Assembly (NCBI GenBank): GCA_036554285.1
Contig: DATBNO010000042.1
Span: forward strand, 14,738 to 78,737
Direction: 5' to 3'
Source: JADGGM01 sp025449955
GTDB taxonomy: Bacteria > Gemmatimonadota > Gemmatimonadetes > Gemmatimonadales > Gemmatimonadaceae
DNA length: 64,000 nt
Part shown: positions 1 through 9,488 of the stretch, piece by piece
Layout: each line of letters opens with the position of its first letter
How positions within the stretch are numbered: the stretch's first letter is position 1
The notes under the pieces: generated by a model
What the model saw: only the letters and a program-made list of their open reading frames with translations
Told to the model about the DNA's origin: nothing
The model's database searches: none
Position numbers and translations under genes: made by a program

Positions 1-63
1 TCGCGGCCCCTCACGGCGCGCGAGCACGCGCGCGTGCGCGAGCTGATCACTTTGCAGCGTTAG
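1..63 (+). CDS. C-terminal end of an upstream gene (partial)
   Basis: An open frame enters from the left edge and ends at TAG 61-63. Its last 20 codons read as an Arg/Leu/Glu-rich helix with strong third-position G/C, as in the neighbouring genes. The next gene starts 6 nt after this stop, which suggests one operon. Too little is visible to name a family, and chance openness of 20 codons in GC-rich DNA cannot be excluded. Confidence 0.4.
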   Translation, partial: SRPLTAREHARVRELITLQR

Positions 64-69
64 GCACGA

Positions 70-1701
70 ATGGAACTCCGAGAGTCGACGGTCTTGTTGT
101 TAGGCGGCAGCGGCCTGGTGGGGATGGCGGTGGCGCGGCGGCTGCTCGCGTTCGGTCCCACGCGCCTCATCATTTCGGGTCTCACGCAGGACGAAGCGGA
201 GTCGGGCGTCACGGAGCTGCGCGCGCACGCGGGCGGGTGCGCCATCGATGCGGCGTGGGGGAACATCTTTGCGCCGGCGGATCTCGCCGCGCGGTCGCGC
301 GACGAGATCCTGGGCGATCCCACGGCGCGGCGCCGGTTGGTGGAAGACTACGTGGCGCCTTACGGGCAGAGTCCGCTCGACGAGAATCTGCTCTTCACGT
401 GGCTGGTCACCTATCGGCCGGATCTGGTCGTCGACTGCGTGAACACGGCGACGGCGCTCGCCTACCAGGACGGACACGCGAGCGCGCTCTCACTGCTCAA
501 AGCGGCCGATGCAGGCGCCGTGACGCGCGAAGGCGTGGAGCGGCATCTGCTCACGCTGCCGCTGCCGCAGCTCATCCGGCACATCGAGTCGCTGGTGGAA
601 GGCATGCGGCGCGCGGGCACGCAGACCTACGTCAAGATCGGCACGAGCGGCACGGGCGGCATGGGACTCAACATCCCGTACACCCACAGCGAGGAGAAGC
701 CGTCGCGGACGCTCATGTCCAAGTCGGCGGTGGCGGGCGCGCAGAGCCTGCTGCTCTTTCTGTTAGGCCGAACGCCGGGTGCGCCGGCGACCATCGAAAT
801 CAAGCCCACGGCCGCGATCGCGTGGCGGCGGATCGGCTACGGGCCCATCCGGCGGCGGGGCCGTACGATCGAGATCGTCGATTGCGAGCGGCCCCTGCCG
901 GTGGGCGAGGCGTTTGCGGCGGGCGCGTCGGGCTGGGTGCGTACCGGCAAGCCGCTCGAGAACGTGTTCATCGACGTGGGCGAGAACGGCGTATTCGCGC
1001 GCGACGAATTCGAAACGGTCAGTGCGTTAGGCCAAATGGAATTGGTCACGCCCGAGGAGATCGCCGAGGCGGTGGTGATGGAAGTGCAGGGGCGTCCGAC
1101 GGGCAAGGACGTGGTGGCGGCGCTCGACAGCGCCACGCTCGGTCCGACGTATCGCGCCGGGTATCTGCGCGCCGTGGCGGTGGACGGCCTGTCGCGCCTC
1201 GAGGGCGAGCACGGCGTACGGTCGATCGCGTTCGAGATGCTCGGTCCGCCTCGCCTCACCAAGCTGCTCTACGAGGCGTACACGCTCGGACGGTTGTGTC
1301 CGTCGGTGCGCGCGCTGGCGTCGGCGGACTCGGCGCGACTGGCGCGCGAGTCGGAGACGCTCCTCCGCGAGCGCGAGCACGCGATCCGCCGGCAGATTCT
1401 GTCCGTTGGGCTTCCGATTCTGTTGGCGGACGGCCGGTCGCTCCTGCGCGGCGAGTCAGTGGTCGTTCACCCCGACGGACGCGGCACCGACATCGCGCCG
1501 CGAGGCTGGGTCGACCTGCGCCCGTCCAACATGGACCAGTGGGTGCGCCGCGCGCGAACCATTGCCGAGGCGAAGCGCGACGACGAAAACGGGTCAGGCG
1601 CCGACTGGATGGCGGTCGATCCCGATGCGCCGATCGCGCCGGCGCGTCTCGCGGTCTGGATCTTCGAGCACGAGGACGGGGGCTTCCGCGTCAAGCGCTG
1701 A
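70..1701 (+). CDS. Rossmann-fold NAD(P)-dependent dehydrogenase/epimerase-like protein
   Basis: A 543-residue protein beginning with a beta strand and the dinucleotide-binding loop GGSGLVG (residues 12-18), typical of extended short-chain dehydrogenases. It is much longer than ordinary SDRs (250-350 aa). A second Gly-rich segment lies near residues 195-203 (TSGTGGMG), followed by a Tyr-containing stretch that may be part of the active site. There is no signal peptide or membrane segment, so it is probably cytosolic. ATG 70 is the first start after the upstream stop at 61-63 in the same frame. Substrate and pathway are not recognised. The 120-nt gap to the moxR operon suggests that operon has its own promoter. 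Confidence 0.75.
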   Translation: MELRESTVLLLGGSGLVGMAVARRLLAFGPTRLIISGLTQDEAESGVTELRAHAGGCAIDAAWGNIFAPADLAARSRDEILGDPTARRRLVEDYVAPYGQSPLDENLLFTWLVTYRPDLVVDCVNTATALAYQDGHASALSLLKAADAGAVTREGVERHLLTLPLPQLIRHIESLVEGMRRAGTQTYVKIGTSGTGGMGLNIPYTHSEEKPSRTLMSKSAVAGAQSLLLFLLGRTPGAPATIEIKPTAAIAWRRIGYGPIRRRGRTIEIVDCERPLPVGEAFAAGASGWVRTGKPLENVFIDVGENGVFARDEFETVSALGQMELVTPEEIAEAVVMEVQGRPTGKDVVAALDSATLGPTYRAGYLRAVAVDGLSRLEGEHGVRSIAFEMLGPPRLTKLLYEAYTLGRLCPSVRALASADSARLARESETLLREREHAIRRQILSVGLPILLADGRSLLRGESVVVHPDGRGTDIAPRGWVDLRPSNMDQWVRRARTIAEAKRDDENGSGADWMAVDPDAPIAPARLAVWIFEHEDGGFRVKR

Positions 1702-1827
1702 GGCGTCCGCCATGCCTGCAGGCCGTTCCCACACCGACATCTGACGCGTCGACTCATCGAACCTTCGAGGTGTACGCGTAGTATTACTGAAGGTTTTCGA
1801 TTCACCCTTCACAGTGCGGAGTTGTAC

Positions 1828-2802
1828 GTGGCGACACGCGCGATGCCGGCCGCCGACACGGCGCTGGTTCAGGGAATTCTCGAACAGGTCGGCCGCCGGA
1901 TCGTGGGCCAGGACTACATGGTCGAGCGCCTGCTCATCGGGTTGCTCACCGGCGGGCACGTGCTGCTCGAGGGCGTCCCCGGTCTCGCGAAAACGCTCAC
2001 GGTGAAGACGCTCGCCGAAGCGATTCACACGACGTTCCAGCGCATCCAATTCACGCCCGACCTGCTGCCGGCCGACGTCATCGGCACACAGATCTTCGAT
2101 CAACGGAACGGAGAGTTCCGCCCCAAGAAAGGGCCGATCTTCGCCAACATCATTCTCGCCGACGAAATCAATCGCGCGCCGGCCAAGGTGCAGAGCGCGC
2201 TGCTCGAGGCGATGCAGGAACGGCAGGTCACGATCGGCGGCACGACGTATCTTCTCGAGGAGCCGTTTCTCGTGCTCGCGACGCAGAATCCGATCGAGCA
2301 GGAGGGCACGTATCCGCTGCCGGAAGCGCAGGTCGACCGCTTCATGCTCAAGTTGCGCGTCGGATATCCGTCGCGGCAGGAAGAGAAGGAGATCATGCGG
2401 CGCATGTCGAGCGGCGTGCCGATTCCGATCGATGCGGTGGCGAGTCCCGCCATGATTCTCGAGGCGCGCCGCCGGATCGCCGAGTTGTACGTGGACGATC
2501 GCGTGGTGGATTACATCGTCGACATCGTGCATGCGACGCGCACGCCGGCCGAGGCTGGGTTAGGCGAGCTCAAGCCGCTGATCGAGTACGGGGCGAGTCC
2601 GCGCGCGACGATCTTTCTGGCGCAGGGCTCGCGCGCCCATGCGTTCCTGCGCGGGCGCACGTTCGTGACGCCCGACGACGTGAAGGCGGTGGCGCCGGAC
2701 ATCCTCCGTCACCGCGTGCTCACCACCTACGAAGCGGAAGCCGAGGAAGTCTCGAGCGACGAGATCATCCGACGCATTCTGGCGGCCATCGAGAGTCCGT
2801 GA
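1828..2802 (+). CDS. MoxR-family AAA+ ATPase
   Basis: MoxR AAA+ ATPase, usually a chaperone for vWA-domain proteins. Walker A GVPGLAKT is near residues 49-56, Walker B with DEIN near 112-115, and the family signature ATQNPIEQEGTYPLPEAQ with the downstream DRF arginine follows. Length (324 aa) is normal. GTG 1828 is chosen because GCGGAG at 1815-1820 sits 7 nt upstream; TTG 1822 is an alternative that adds two residues. The stop overlaps the next start as TGATG. It leads a moxR/DUF58/Bat cluster, so it probably remodels or assembles the vWA proteins encoded downstream. Confidence 0.95.
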   Translation: MATRAMPAADTALVQGILEQVGRRIVGQDYMVERLLIGLLTGGHVLLEGVPGLAKTLTVKTLAEAIHTTFQRIQFTPDLLPADVIGTQIFDQRNGEFRPKKGPIFANIILADEINRAPAKVQSALLEAMQERQVTIGGTTYLLEEPFLVLATQNPIEQEGTYPLPEAQVDRFMLKLRVGYPSRQEEKEIMRRMSSGVPIPIDAVASPAMILEARRRIAELYVDDRVVDYIVDIVHATRTPAEAGLGELKPLIEYGASPRATIFLAQGSRAHAFLRGRTFVTPDDVKAVAPDILRHRVLTTYEAEAEEVSSDEIIRRILAAIESP

Positions 2803-3701
2803 TGCGGACGGCGCGCCTCCCCAGTCCCGACGTGCTCAGGCAGGTAAAGCTGATCGAGCTGCGCACGCGAGGACTCGTGGATTCGCTGTTCACCGGGGAA
2901 TACCGCTCCGTGTTCAAGGGGCAGGGCATGGAGTTCTCCGAGGTGCGCGAGTATCAGCCGGGGGACGAGGTGCGGGCCATCGATTGGAACGTCACGGCTC
3001 GTATGGGACACCCATACATTAAGCGATACATCGAGGAGCGCGAGCTCACGGTGATGCTGGCGGTGGATCTCTCGGGCTCGGAGCGCTTCGGCACCGTGTC
3101 GCGCTTCAAGAGCGAGCTCGCGACGGAGCTGAGCGCCGTGCTCGCGATGGCGGCCATCCGCAACAACGACCGGGTGGGCGCGCTCCTGTTCACGGACCGG
3201 ATCGAGCATCTCGTGCGGCCCGGCAAAGGGCGGCGGCACGTGCTCCGGTTAGTCCGCGATCTCCTGGCGTGGCAGCCGGATCGGAACGGCACCGATATCG
3301 GGCGCGCCACCGAGTATCTGGCGAAGCTGTTGCCCCACCGGACGATCGTCTTCATCATCTCGGACTTCGTGTCGCCGGCGCTCGAGCGGCCGCTCAAACA
3401 GCTCGCCCAACGACACGATGTGGTCGCGGTGACGATCGAGGATCCGCGCGAGCGCGTGTTGCCGGACGTCGGGCTGGTGCGGTTCACCGATCCCGAGACC
3501 GGCGGCACGGTGGACGTGAACACGAGCGACCGCCGTGTGCGCGAGCGGTACGACCGGCAGGTGCGCGCCGAGCGCGACGCGCGCACGCAGCTCTTCCGCC
3601 GGTTGGCGATCGACGAAATCGCGGTGCGCACCGAGCGCAGCTACGTGGAGCCCTTGCTCAAGTTCTTTCGCATGCGCATGGAGCGCGGGGTGGGGCGATG
3701 A
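2802..3701 (+). CDS. DUF58 domain protein (vWA-like)
   Basis: A 299-residue DUF58 protein. The family core GDEVRAIDWNVTARMG lies near residues 60-75, followed by a vWA-like strand with VDLSGS (a MIDAS-like DxSxS) near residues 88-93. It has no signal peptide. DUF58 proteins are encoded next to MoxR in many bacteria and are thought to be MoxR clients; the biochemical role is not established. ATG 2802 overlaps the moxR stop by one base; GTG 2799 is also possible. The 3' end overlaps the next start (ATGA at 3698-3701). Confidence 0.93.
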   Translation: MRTARLPSPDVLRQVKLIELRTRGLVDSLFTGEYRSVFKGQGMEFSEVREYQPGDEVRAIDWNVTARMGHPYIKRYIEERELTVMLAVDLSGSERFGTVSRFKSELATELSAVLAMAAIRNNDRVGALLFTDRIEHLVRPGKGRRHVLRLVRDLLAWQPDRNGTDIGRATEYLAKLLPHRTIVFIISDFVSPALERPLKQLAQRHDVVAVTIEDPRERVLPDVGLVRFTDPETGGTVDVNTSDRRVRERYDRQVRAERDARTQLFRRLAIDEIAVRTERSYVEPLLKFFRMRMERGVGR

Positions 3702-4648
3702 TCGGGGTGCTCGCCGCGCTGCTCCTCGCGCCGCAGGCGGTGCAAGCTCGCGCGCCGTCGCAGGGCGGGGCGGTGTCGCGCGTCGAGATGGGCATCGCCG
3801 TCGAGCCGGCGGTCGTGACCGTGGGGCAGCCGTTCCTGCTCACGCTGCGCGTGCGTGCTCCGTTAGGCGCAGACGTCGGGCTGCCGGTCGGCCCCGACAG
3901 CGGGCTGTCGGTGGAGGCGATCGACCCGCGGCAACTCACGACGTCCACCGATACGGGCTTCATCGAGCGGACGGGGCGGTACCGGCTGGTGGCCTGGGAC
4001 ACCGGCTCGCAATCGGCCCGGTTAGGCGACGTGGTGATCACGATGAACGGGCGCGCGCTGCGCTACACGATCGCGGGCGACACGGTGCACGTGAGCAGCG
4101 TGCTGCCGGCCGACACGGCGCGCCGCGTCCCGAAGCCGGGGCGCGACGTGCTGGCGGCGGGGATCCCGTGGTGGGTCTGGGTGCTCGCCGCGTTCGCGCT
4201 GCTGGCCATCGCGTCGGCGCTCTGGTGGTGGTGGCACCGGCATCGCGACCGCGTGCGCGATGGTCCTGACTTGGAACCCATCGTCGTCGCTCGGCGCGCA
4301 TTCGCGCGGCTCGATGCGCTGGCCCTGTTCGAGGCCGGCGAGCGGGGACGCTTCGTGACGTTGAACGTCGACGCGGCGCGCGACTATCTCGCGGCGCGCC
4401 TCCCGGCGGCGCTGCGATCGCTCACCGACACCGAGTTGTTAGGCGCGGTGCGCGAGGAACCCGCGATCCCGCTCGACCGGTTGGCCGCGCTGCTCGCGGA
4501 AACGGATCTCATCAAGTTCGCGCGCCGCCCCGTGGCGCGTGAGCGCGCCGCCGAGCTCGTGGCCGAGGTGCGCGCGATCGTCGAGCAGGTGGAGATGACG
4601 CTGGTCGAGCAGGCCGCGGCCGCGGCGCGCGCGGAGAAGGCGGCATGA
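3698..4648 (+). CDS. BatD-N/DUF4381-like membrane protein
   Basis: A 316-residue protein with an N-terminal signal peptide, an Ig-like periplasmic domain (about residues 25-145, BatD-like), one membrane helix near residues 155-177 (IPWWVWVLAAFALLAIASAL) ending in a Trp/Arg-rich flank, and a helical cytosolic tail of about 140 residues. This layout matches the small BatD/DUF4381-type proteins between DUF58 and BatA genes. Start and stop both overlap the neighbours (ATGA). Inferred role: membrane partner of the vWA proteins. Confidence 0.8.
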   Translation: MIGVLAALLLAPQAVQARAPSQGGAVSRVEMGIAVEPAVVTVGQPFLLTLRVRAPLGADVGLPVGPDSGLSVEAIDPRQLTTSTDTGFIERTGRYRLVAWDTGSQSARLGDVVITMNGRALRYTIAGDTVHVSSVLPADTARRVPKPGRDVLAAGIPWWVWVLAAFALLAIASALWWWWHRHRDRVRDGPDLEPIVVARRAFARLDALALFEAGERGRFVTLNVDAARDYLAARLPAALRSLTDTELLGAVREEPAIPLDRLAALLAETDLIKFARRPVARERAAELVAEVRAIVEQVEMTLVEQAAAAARAEKAA

Positions 4649-5640
4649 TCGACCTGTTGGGCACGGTGCGCTTCGGAGCGCCATGGGTGCTGCTGGCGTT
4701 AGTCGTACTCCCCGCGTGGTGGGTCTGGCGGCGCAGACGCCGGCCGCCGGCCATCGTGTTCTCGCGCACCGACGTCTTGGCGAAAGGCCCCAAGTCGGGG
4801 CTCTTCGTCACGCGCACGCTGTTCGTGCTGCGCAATCTCCTCCTCGCCGGCTTGATCATCGCGATCGCGCGGCCGCGGACGGGCGCGCACGCGGAGAACA
4901 TCACCACCGAAGGCATCAACATCGTGCTCGCGATCGACTTGTCGAGCTCGATGTTGTCCGAGGACTTTCAGCCGCAGAACCGCCTCGAGGTCGCGAAGGA
5001 CAAGGTGAAGCAGTTCATCGTTGGGCGCCGCAACGACCGCATCGGCCTCGTGGCGTTCGCGGCCGAGGCGCTCACGCAGGTGCCGCTCACGGTGGATTAT
5101 CCGGTGCTGCTCGCGGCCGTGGACAATCTCGAGGCCGGACAGCTCGAGGACGGCACCGCCATCGGCACCGCGATCGCGACGGCGGCCAACCGCTTGCGCA
5201 CGGCGCCGGGGAAATCGCGCGTCATCATTCTCCTAACGGACGGCGTCAACAATCGCGGCGCGATCGACCCGCGCACGGCGGCGCAGGCCGCGGCGGCGAT
5301 CGGGGTCAAGATCTACACGATCGGCGTGGGGTCGGAGGGCATGGCGCCGGTGCCCGTTGGGCGCGGGCTCATGGGCCTGCGCTACGAGTATCGGCCAGTG
5401 GAGATCGATGAAGCGCTGCTGCGCGACATCGCGAGCACCACCGGCGGCCGCTATTTCCGCGCCGTGGATGCGGCGGCGCTGCAGAGCATTTACGAGCAGA
5501 TCGACCAGCTCGAGCGCGAGCCGCTGCACGCGCGGACCTACGTGCGCTACACCGAGCAATTCCGCTGGCCGTTAGGCGCAGCGCTGCTCGCGTTGTCGCT
5601 CGAAGTGATGCTGCTCGCATGGCGGGGGCCGCTCCCGTGA
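4645..5640 (+). CDS. batA: BatA-like vWA membrane protein
   Basis: A 331-residue protein with an N-terminal helix (about 12-27), a second helix (about 58-75), a vWA domain with a complete MIDAS start DLSSS (Asp98-Ser102), a later TDG strand, and a C-terminal helix. This is the BatA architecture from Bacteroides-type aerotolerance operons. The vWA domain would face the periplasm or bind a partner through Mg2+. It overlaps the preceding gene by ATGA and the following gene by GTGA. Confidence 0.9.
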   Translation: MIDLLGTVRFGAPWVLLALVVLPAWWVWRRRRRPPAIVFSRTDVLAKGPKSGLFVTRTLFVLRNLLLAGLIIAIARPRTGAHAENITTEGINIVLAIDLSSSMLSEDFQPQNRLEVAKDKVKQFIVGRRNDRIGLVAFAAEALTQVPLTVDYPVLLAAVDNLEAGQLEDGTAIGTAIATAANRLRTAPGKSRVIILLTDGVNNRGAIDPRTAAQAAAAIGVKIYTIGVGSEGMAPVPVGRGLMGLRYEYRPVEIDEALLRDIASTTGGRYFRAVDAAALQSIYEQIDQLEREPLHARTYVRYTEQFRWPLGAALLALSLEVMLLAWRGPLP

Positions 5641-7340
5641 TCGAGACGCCGTTCTTCGACGATCCGTGGATGCTGGCGGCGACGCCGATCCTCGTGCTGG
5701 CGGTGGTGCTGCTCATCATCGGCGCCTACCGGCGCCGCCGGACGCGCCTCCGGCGCCTGGCGTCGTCGGCGGTGATCGAGCGCTTGCTGCCGCCTGCCGT
5801 CGAGCGCTCGCCGTGGCGCCGCGCCACGCTGCTCGGTCTCGCGGCCGCGTTCGCCGGCGTCGCGTTCGCCGGTCCGCGATGGGGCACCGAACGAACGGTG
5901 GAGCGGGGCAGCGGCGTCGACATCGTGTTGGCCATGGACGCGTCGCTCTCGATGCTCGCGACCGACGCGCATCCGAGTCGTCTGGAGAACATGAAGGAGG
6001 AGGCGCGACGTCTCCTGGCGTTGTCCGGCGGCGACCGGTTCGGCCTCGTCGCGTTTGCCGGGCGCAGTTACATCCTGACACCGCTCACCGTCGATCAGGG
6101 CGCGCTCGATCTCTACCTGGACAACCTCGATCCCACGGTGGTCGGCGAAGCTGGCACGTCGATGTCGCGCGCCATCGCACAGGGCACCGATCTCCTGTTA
6201 GCCACGCCGACGACGAGCGACCGCGCGTTGATCGTGATGAGCGATGGCGAGTCGTTCGAGTCGACGGACGACGTCGTAGCCGCCGCCAAGGCCGCCGCCG
6301 ACTCGGGAATCGCGGTGATCACGGTGGGCTTCGGCACGGTGAACGGCACGACCATACCAATTGTCGGCCCGCAAGGTATTACTCAGAAGAAGGACCAATC
6401 GGGCCACATCGTGATCACGCATTACACACCGGACATGCTCCAGGCGGCCGCGGAGGCGGCGCACGGCACCTTCATCGAGGCCTCGGCCACGGACAAGGCA
6501 GCGCGCATTCGCCGCGCGCTGGCGACGCTCCGGCGTGAAGGACGCGCGACGCCCACCGGGCGCGAGCGACGTCCTCGATTCCAGCTCTTTCTCATCCCCG
6601 CGATTCTGTTGGTCCTTGCCGACACGCTGCTCGTCGAGCGGCGGCCGCAGCGCGCGCCGGCGGCCGGTGCGGCGGCGCGGGCCGCGGCGGCGATGCTCCT
6701 GATCGTTGCGTTAGGCATACCGCGGCCGGCGCACGCGGAAACCGTGGGTGGTCCCGGCGCCGAGGGCGACCGCTTGTATCGCGCCGGCCGATACAAGGAA
6801 GCGGCCGCGGCGTACGAGGAAGCGTTGCGCAGCGGCAAGGATCCGGCGCGGCTCGAGTACAATCTCGGGACCGCGTTGCTCGCGGCCGGCGATCGCGATG
6901 ACGCGATGGCGGCGCTCGAGCACGCGGCGCAGATCGCCGACGATGGCGACATCCGCTATCGCGCGCTGTTCAATTTGGGACTGGGCTACTTGCAGCGCGC
7001 GCGCACCTTGGCGGGCCCGGACAAGTCGCAGGCCTACGCGTCGGCGCTCGACGCCTACCGCAAGGCGCTGCGGCTCAAGCCTAACGAGCTGGACGCGAAG
7101 TGGAACTACGAGCTGGCGAACAAGAACAAGAAGGGCGGCGGCGGGGGCGGTGGGGCGCGCGACATGGAGCGGCCCAACCAGGGATCCGCGGCCAAGCCAT
7201 CGACGCACCCGAACGCCGGCATCGACAAGCAGCAGGCCGAGCAATTGCTCAATAGCGCCGAGCGCGAGGAGCGGGACGTGCAGGCGCGGAAGCAGCGCGA
7301 GAACCAGCCGTCGCCGCCCCCGGGCGGCAAGGACTGGTGA
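5637..7340 (+). CDS. BatB-BatC fusion: vWA membrane protein with TPR domain
   Basis: A 567-residue protein joining two normally separate Bat proteins. The N-terminal half has two membrane helices, a vWA domain with MIDAS DASLS (Asp near residue 101) and a C-terminal helix near 320-335, as in BatB. After a second hydrophobic segment (about 345-365) come TPR repeats (about 370-480), then a Gly-rich linker and a Gln/Glu/Arg-rich tail as in BatC. GTG 5637 overlaps the batA stop (GTGA); an in-frame ATG at 5619 would add six residues. The fusion suggests a fixed 1:1 complex of vWA and TPR parts. Confidence 0.88.
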   Translation: MIETPFFDDPWMLAATPILVLAVVLLIIGAYRRRRTRLRRLASSAVIERLLPPAVERSPWRRATLLGLAAAFAGVAFAGPRWGTERTVERGSGVDIVLAMDASLSMLATDAHPSRLENMKEEARRLLALSGGDRFGLVAFAGRSYILTPLTVDQGALDLYLDNLDPTVVGEAGTSMSRAIAQGTDLLLATPTTSDRALIVMSDGESFESTDDVVAAAKAAADSGIAVITVGFGTVNGTTIPIVGPQGITQKKDQSGHIVITHYTPDMLQAAAEAAHGTFIEASATDKAARIRRALATLRREGRATPTGRERRPRFQLFLIPAILLVLADTLLVERRPQRAPAAGAAARAAAAMLLIVALGIPRPAHAETVGGPGAEGDRLYRAGRYKEAAAAYEEALRSGKDPARLEYNLGTALLAAGDRDDAMAALEHAAQIADDGDIRYRALFNLGLGYLQRARTLAGPDKSQAYASALDAYRKALRLKPNELDAKWNYELANKNKKGGGGGGGARDMERPNQGSAAKPSTHPNAGIDKQQAEQLLNSAEREERDVQARKQRENQPSPPPGGKDW

Positions 7341-9457
7341 TGCTCGCCCTCCTCGCCGCGCTTGCGTTAGGCGTGCAGACGCCGCATCCGGCGCGCGCCG
7401 ACACGACGGGGCGGCTGCCGGCCGTGGTGACGCGCGCGCCGCTCGACACGACGGCGGCGGTGAACGTGCGCGTCCTCGCGGCGCCCGAAACGGTGTACGT
7501 CGGCCAGCAGTCGACGTACGAGCTGGGCGTGTTTCTCGACACGAGCGTGCGCGACCGCATGCGCCGGCTCGAGGCCATCGCGCCCGAGATGCGCGGGCTC
7601 ATGGCGTACGAGCCGCCGGCCACGGCGTCGGGCTTTCCGACGCGTACCGTTGGGCAGCACCGCTACGAAGCGCGCGTCTACGAGCGCGCGGTGTTCCCGC
7701 TGACGCCGGGGCGCATCGCGATTCCGCCCGCGCGGCTCGTGTACGCAATGCCGCTCACGTATAGCTTCTTCAGTCACGAGGAGACCTACGAGCTGCGCAG
7801 CGACAGCGCCATCGTGGTCGCCATCGATCCGCCGGTTGCCGGACGCCCCAGCGACTGGAACGGCGCGGTGGGGACGCTCCACATCACGTCGCACGTCGAC
7901 AGCGCGGCCGGCCGCGTGGGCAACCCGGTGCTGCTCACAGTGGCGGTCGCGGGGCGGGGGAACGTCAACCTGTTTCCGCGCCCGCAGATTGCAATCCCGT
8001 GGGCGTCGGCGGTTCCGACCGTCGAGCGCGTGACGCTGGCCGCCGACTCGCTCGACATTCGCGGCGTGAAGGAGTTCGATTGGGTGGTGACGCCCCAGCG
8101 CGACGGCCGCCTAACGATCCCCGAGATCCACTACTCGTACTTCGATCCCGATGCGCGCCGCTATGAAACGGCGGTGGCGCCGGCGATGCCGATGACCATC
8201 GCGTCCGGCACGCTCGCGAGCGGCGACACCGGTCTCGCGCTGCCGCGCTACACTCTGCGCTCGGCGTATCGCGGCCCGCTCGCGCCGGCTCCGTACACAC
8301 GGCAGCCGTTCTGGTGGCTCGTGGGTCTGGTGCCTGTGCCGGCACTCGCCCTCGCCGTGGCGCGCCGACCGCGACGCGCGCGCCGGCCGGCAACGCCGGC
8401 CCGCGCGCTCCTCGCGCTCACGCGCGCCACCGAGCCGCCGTCGACGCGCGAGCTCCGGCGCGCGTTCCTGCGCGCCGTCGCTGCGCGCGTCCGCGACCGC
8501 GCGTTCGGCACGGGGCCCGTCCCGGCGACCCTCGCCGAGCCCGGCGTGCTCGCGCGCGCCGCACGCCGGGCCGGCGTGTCCGTCACCACTGCGACTGCCG
8601 CCGCTGCGTTAGTCGACGAGCTGGATACGGCCTCGTTCTCGAGCACCGGCATGCCCGCCGCGCGCGCGTCGTCGGAGCTCGCAAAGCGCGTCGAGCGCAC
8701 CTATCGCGCGATCGACCGCGAAGCGTGCCGCCCGCGCGGCGTCGCATACACCGCGGTCGTCGCGCTGCTGCTCGCGGTCGCCGTCGGCGCCCATGCCGCG
8801 ACCGTCGATGGCGACGCCGCGCTCTTCGCGCGCGGGGTAGAAGCCTACCAGTCGCACGAGTTCGCGGCGTCGGAGCGCGTCTTCGCCGACATCACGACGC
8901 GCGTACCGCGCGCCGCCGACGCGTGGGCGAACCTGGGTACGGCCGCCTTCAGCGCCGGCGACACCGCGGGCGCCGCGCTCGGCTGGCAACGCGCGCTCCG
9001 CATCGAGCCGCTCGCCTCCGACATGCGCGACCGGTTGGAGATGCTCGGCGCGGCGAGCGGGCTGGGCGGTGTGCCAGCCATTCCGCCCACTCCCATCGCG
9101 TTGCTCGCCGCTGCGTGCTGGGTGCTCGCGTGGGGCATGCTCGCCTTGAATCTCGTGCGCCGTCGCACGCCCGGATCGCTCCCGTTCATCGCGGGGGCCT
9201 TGGGCGTCGCCGTCGTGTTGGGCGCGATCGCCGCGTCGGTCGATTCGCGTCTGGCGGCGCGCGATTTGGTCGTGGTGATACAAGATGCGCCGCTGCACGA
9301 CCTCCCGGCGCTCGCCTCGGATCGCACCACCACGCTCCGACCCGGCGAGATCGCGCGCGTGGTGGAGCGCCAAGGACCGTGGGTGCGCGTCGACACCGAC
9401 GGCGGCCGCCGCGGCTGGGCCGAGCTGGACGACCTCACATCGCTCTCGCGCGATTGA
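7340..9457 (+). CDS. batD: BatD-like oxygen-tolerance protein with TPR and SH3 domains
   Basis: About 705 residues. A signal peptide is followed by two BatD-type Ig-like domains (about 30-300), a membrane helix near 325-345, a cytosolic helical domain, another hydrophobic segment near 472-486, TPR-like helices (about 490-580), two further hydrophobic segments and a C-terminal SH3-like domain (about 640-700) ending in GWAELDDL. BatD usually lacks the TPR-SH3 extension. ATG 7340 overlaps the previous stop as TGATG. It closes the moxR/Bat operon; only 31 nt separate it from mutL, so read-through is likely. Confidence 0.85.
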   Translation: MLALLAALALGVQTPHPARADTTGRLPAVVTRAPLDTTAAVNVRVLAAPETVYVGQQSTYELGVFLDTSVRDRMRRLEAIAPEMRGLMAYEPPATASGFPTRTVGQHRYEARVYERAVFPLTPGRIAIPPARLVYAMPLTYSFFSHEETYELRSDSAIVVAIDPPVAGRPSDWNGAVGTLHITSHVDSAAGRVGNPVLLTVAVAGRGNVNLFPRPQIAIPWASAVPTVERVTLAADSLDIRGVKEFDWVVTPQRDGRLTIPEIHYSYFDPDARRYETAVAPAMPMTIASGTLASGDTGLALPRYTLRSAYRGPLAPAPYTRQPFWWLVGLVPVPALALAVARRPRRARRPATPARALLALTRATEPPSTRELRRAFLRAVAARVRDRAFGTGPVPATLAEPGVLARAARRAGVSVTTATAAAALVDELDTASFSSTGMPAARASSELAKRVERTYRAIDREACRPRGVAYTAVVALLLAVAVGAHAATVDGDAALFARGVEAYQSHEFAASERVFADITTRVPRAADAWANLGTAAFSAGDTAGAALGWQRALRIEPLASDMRDRLEMLGAASGLGGVPAIPPTPIALLAAACWVLAWGMLALNLVRRRTPGSLPFIAGALGVAVVLGAIAASVDSRLAARDLVVVIQDAPLHDLPALASDRTTTLRPGEIARVVERQGPWVRVDTDGGRRGWAELDDLTSLSRD

Positions 9458-9488
9458 CGCTGTTCCGGCGGCGCTCGTAGCTTTCTGC

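Noticed and set aside
237..1781. Long open frames in alternative phases and opposite strands of most genes
   Set aside because: Very Arg/Ala/Gly/His-rich, no homology, no ribosome-binding site; typical shadows of GC-rich coding sequence.
1756..1784. Promoter for the moxR operon
   Set aside because: TAGTAT at 1779-1784 could be a -10, but the -35 (ATCGAA) is poor; left unassigned.
3269..3697. Longer N terminus for the BatD-N/DUF4381-like protein
   Set aside because: The extension is Arg-rich shadow of DUF58; the signal peptide begins at ATG 3698, which overlaps the DUF58 stop.
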